Both the position numbers and the translations under genes were made by a program. Below are positions 17,270 through 18,416 of a stretch of 18,416 nt of DNA, in pieces. Position 1 is the first letter of the stretch. Each line of letters begins with the position of its first letter. The stretch comes from Saccoglossus kowalevskii (Eukaryota > Hemichordata > Enteropneusta > Harrimaniidae): NCBI RefSeq assembly GCF_000003605.2, contig NW_003122415.1, positions 123,570-141,985 of the forward strand, written 5' to 3'. Below the pieces are notes generated by a model. That model was not told the DNA's origin and ran no database searches. It saw only the letters and a list, made by a program, of their open reading frames with translations.

Positions 17270-18416
17270 TAGATTTGTATTATTATACCGAATAAATCTT
17301 AAAACAGAAATTGAACTCAATCATGGCAATTTTCCAGGTCACGCTCGTAGAGCTGAATGCATGTATGAACACAAATATACAAGTTGAAAGAGTAGTGATT
17401 GAATTTGATTGAATTTTATCATGAACGCCTTTTTACTTTCATGGTTGTTTTGATAAACCTAATTTCAACAGCTTCAGCCTGGCGAAGAATTTTGTTTTTC
17501 AAACACATTCAGCGCCATCATGTGTGCAGCTACTGGGGGGGGGGGGTCACTCTATATTAAAACCTACATTGAAATGTGCATTCTTGCTAAAAAAAAATAA
17601 TAGGCCACTAGGGCTGGTAGCACATTGGCAAGCTATACCCTCTATTGCGGACGCAAATGAATGTAAATTTAGTACCCCATAAAGCATATTGAAGAAAAAA
17701 AAACACCCCCTATTGCAGTCATGTCCCGGTGGGTAAGTTTGGGGCGGGTGGGCGTTTGGGACCTGGTCGGGGCTATGGGTCCGCAAATTTGGGGTCTAGG
17801 GCGGTGTATGGGAGTAGTTGTTGCAGGGGGGTCTACAGCGGGCACAGCAGCCCTGTGAGTTTATTCCTGAAGGCCTATTGCAGATATTAGCTTTTTAAAG
17901 GGGACCTATTTGCCTCCCGCGCGGGCCCCCTCTTGCAGGTGAAAAACACCTCCTTTTCCCGCTAAATTTGGAACGCACATGGGGTAGTAACGGCCGGGGG
18001 GGGGGGCTCTTGCATAGAAGTGCAATACCGGGTATGTGCCGCCTGACTGGGGTGTAATTTCATGTTATTTTGTTTAGAAGTGGGTGGTCATTTATCAATG
18101 TTTTGGTTTAGAAGTGTGTAGCATTTATTTACTTTTTCACAGTTCCTTATATTCAAAGCCAGATACTGGAAAAGGCTGAATAAAATGCATCGCCCGGATG
18201 CGTTCACTGGTTGCGAAAGTTGTGAGCTGGGTGGGGGTTTTTTTGCTGAAAACCCTTGTGTTTAGAAGTGGGTATATAAATAGAAAAAAAATGGTTTAGA
18301 AGTGAGTATGGTTTACGAGAGGTGGGCTTCACACCCTCACCCACTTAATGAAGTAGCCCCCGGAAGTAACGGCATATAGAGTGACCCTCCACCCCCGGGG
18401 TGCAGATATAGGCTAC
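17270..18416. other. Low-complexity, G-rich right flank
   Basis: No gene is recognised. From about 17535 the plus strand becomes G-rich, with runs of nine or ten G (near 17535 and 18000). A four-run G-quadruplex-type sequence lies at about 17741-17760 (ggggcgggtgggcgtttggg). The phrase ctattgcag or cttgcag recurs between 17640 and 17940 at irregular spacing, and gtttagaagtg recurs from 18072. This looks like the decayed body of a dispersed repeat. The LEG1 terminal exon for copy 2 was looked for here and not found. Confidence 0.5.
18072..18304 (+). repeat. Interspersed 11-mer repeat gtttagaagtg
   Basis: The exact word GTTTAGAAGTG occurs four times, at 18072-18082, 18106-18116, 18260-18270 and 18294-18304. 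The pairs are each 34 bp apart and the two pairs are 188 bp apart. A shortened form (tagaagtg) lies near 18014. The equal spacing of the two pairs suggests a duplicated unit of about 188 bp that has since diverged. Confidence 0.6.

Noticed and set aside
1-18416. tRNA or rRNA genes, CRISPR arrays, bacterial operons
   Set aside because: I saw no clover-leaf or box A/B pair, no rRNA-like conserved blocks, no regularly spaced short repeats with unique spacers, and no tightly packed genes.

Overview
This window looks like intron-bearing, AT-rich, repeat-laden genomic DNA from an invertebrate animal. The evidence is a eukaryotic two-exon gene with GT-AG splice sites, a poly(A) signal, an animal-type Ty3/gypsy retrotransposon fossil, a small DNA transposon, a solo LTR and minisatellites. 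There are no bacterial operons, ribosome binding sites or CRISPR arrays. The only host gene family I recognise is LEG1 (DUF781; human homologue C6orf58), a secreted protein family. Phylum cannot be fixed from the sequence; a marine invertebrate such as a cephalochordate or mollusc is a guess.

Layout. 1-1305 is non-coding with no recognised gene. 1306-1631 is a broken 5' fragment of a LEG1 gene (copy 0). 1632 to about 6395 is duplication unit A. It carries an apparently intact LEG1 gene (copy 1): exon 1 at 2144-3149, a 3.4-kb intron, a terminal exon at 6546-6709 just past the duplicated part, and a poly(A) signal at 6838. The intron holds an antisense solo LTR, a decayed cysteine-rich ORF and several copy-specific insertions. 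6844-11665 is a transposon graveyard: a plus-strand gag remnant with a primer-binding-like site, a minus-strand gypsy pol fossil (8089-11345) with a roughly 290-bp inverted-repeat element nested in it, and a plus-strand zinc-knuckle remnant. 12406-13050 is a long-armed inverted repeat. 13679 to about 17180 is duplication unit B, in the same orientation as A and exactly 12,047 bp further along. It holds LEG1 copy 2, which has an in-frame stop and a 27-bp deletion. Its homology to A ends about 150 bp before the place where the terminal exon should be. The right end (17180-18416) holds a strong hairpin and G-rich, low-complexity, repeat-like DNA.

Taken together, this is a tandemly duplicated LEG1 locus in birth-and-death evolution: one plausible functional gene, one recent pseudogene and one truncated relic, with mobile elements separating and marking the copies. 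Copy-specific insertions give a relative chronology. I found no clear new biological system. The most unusual items are the intron-poor LEG1 cluster, the cysteine-rich ORF carried inside its intron, the inverted-repeat elements and an exon-like block found only in unit B.
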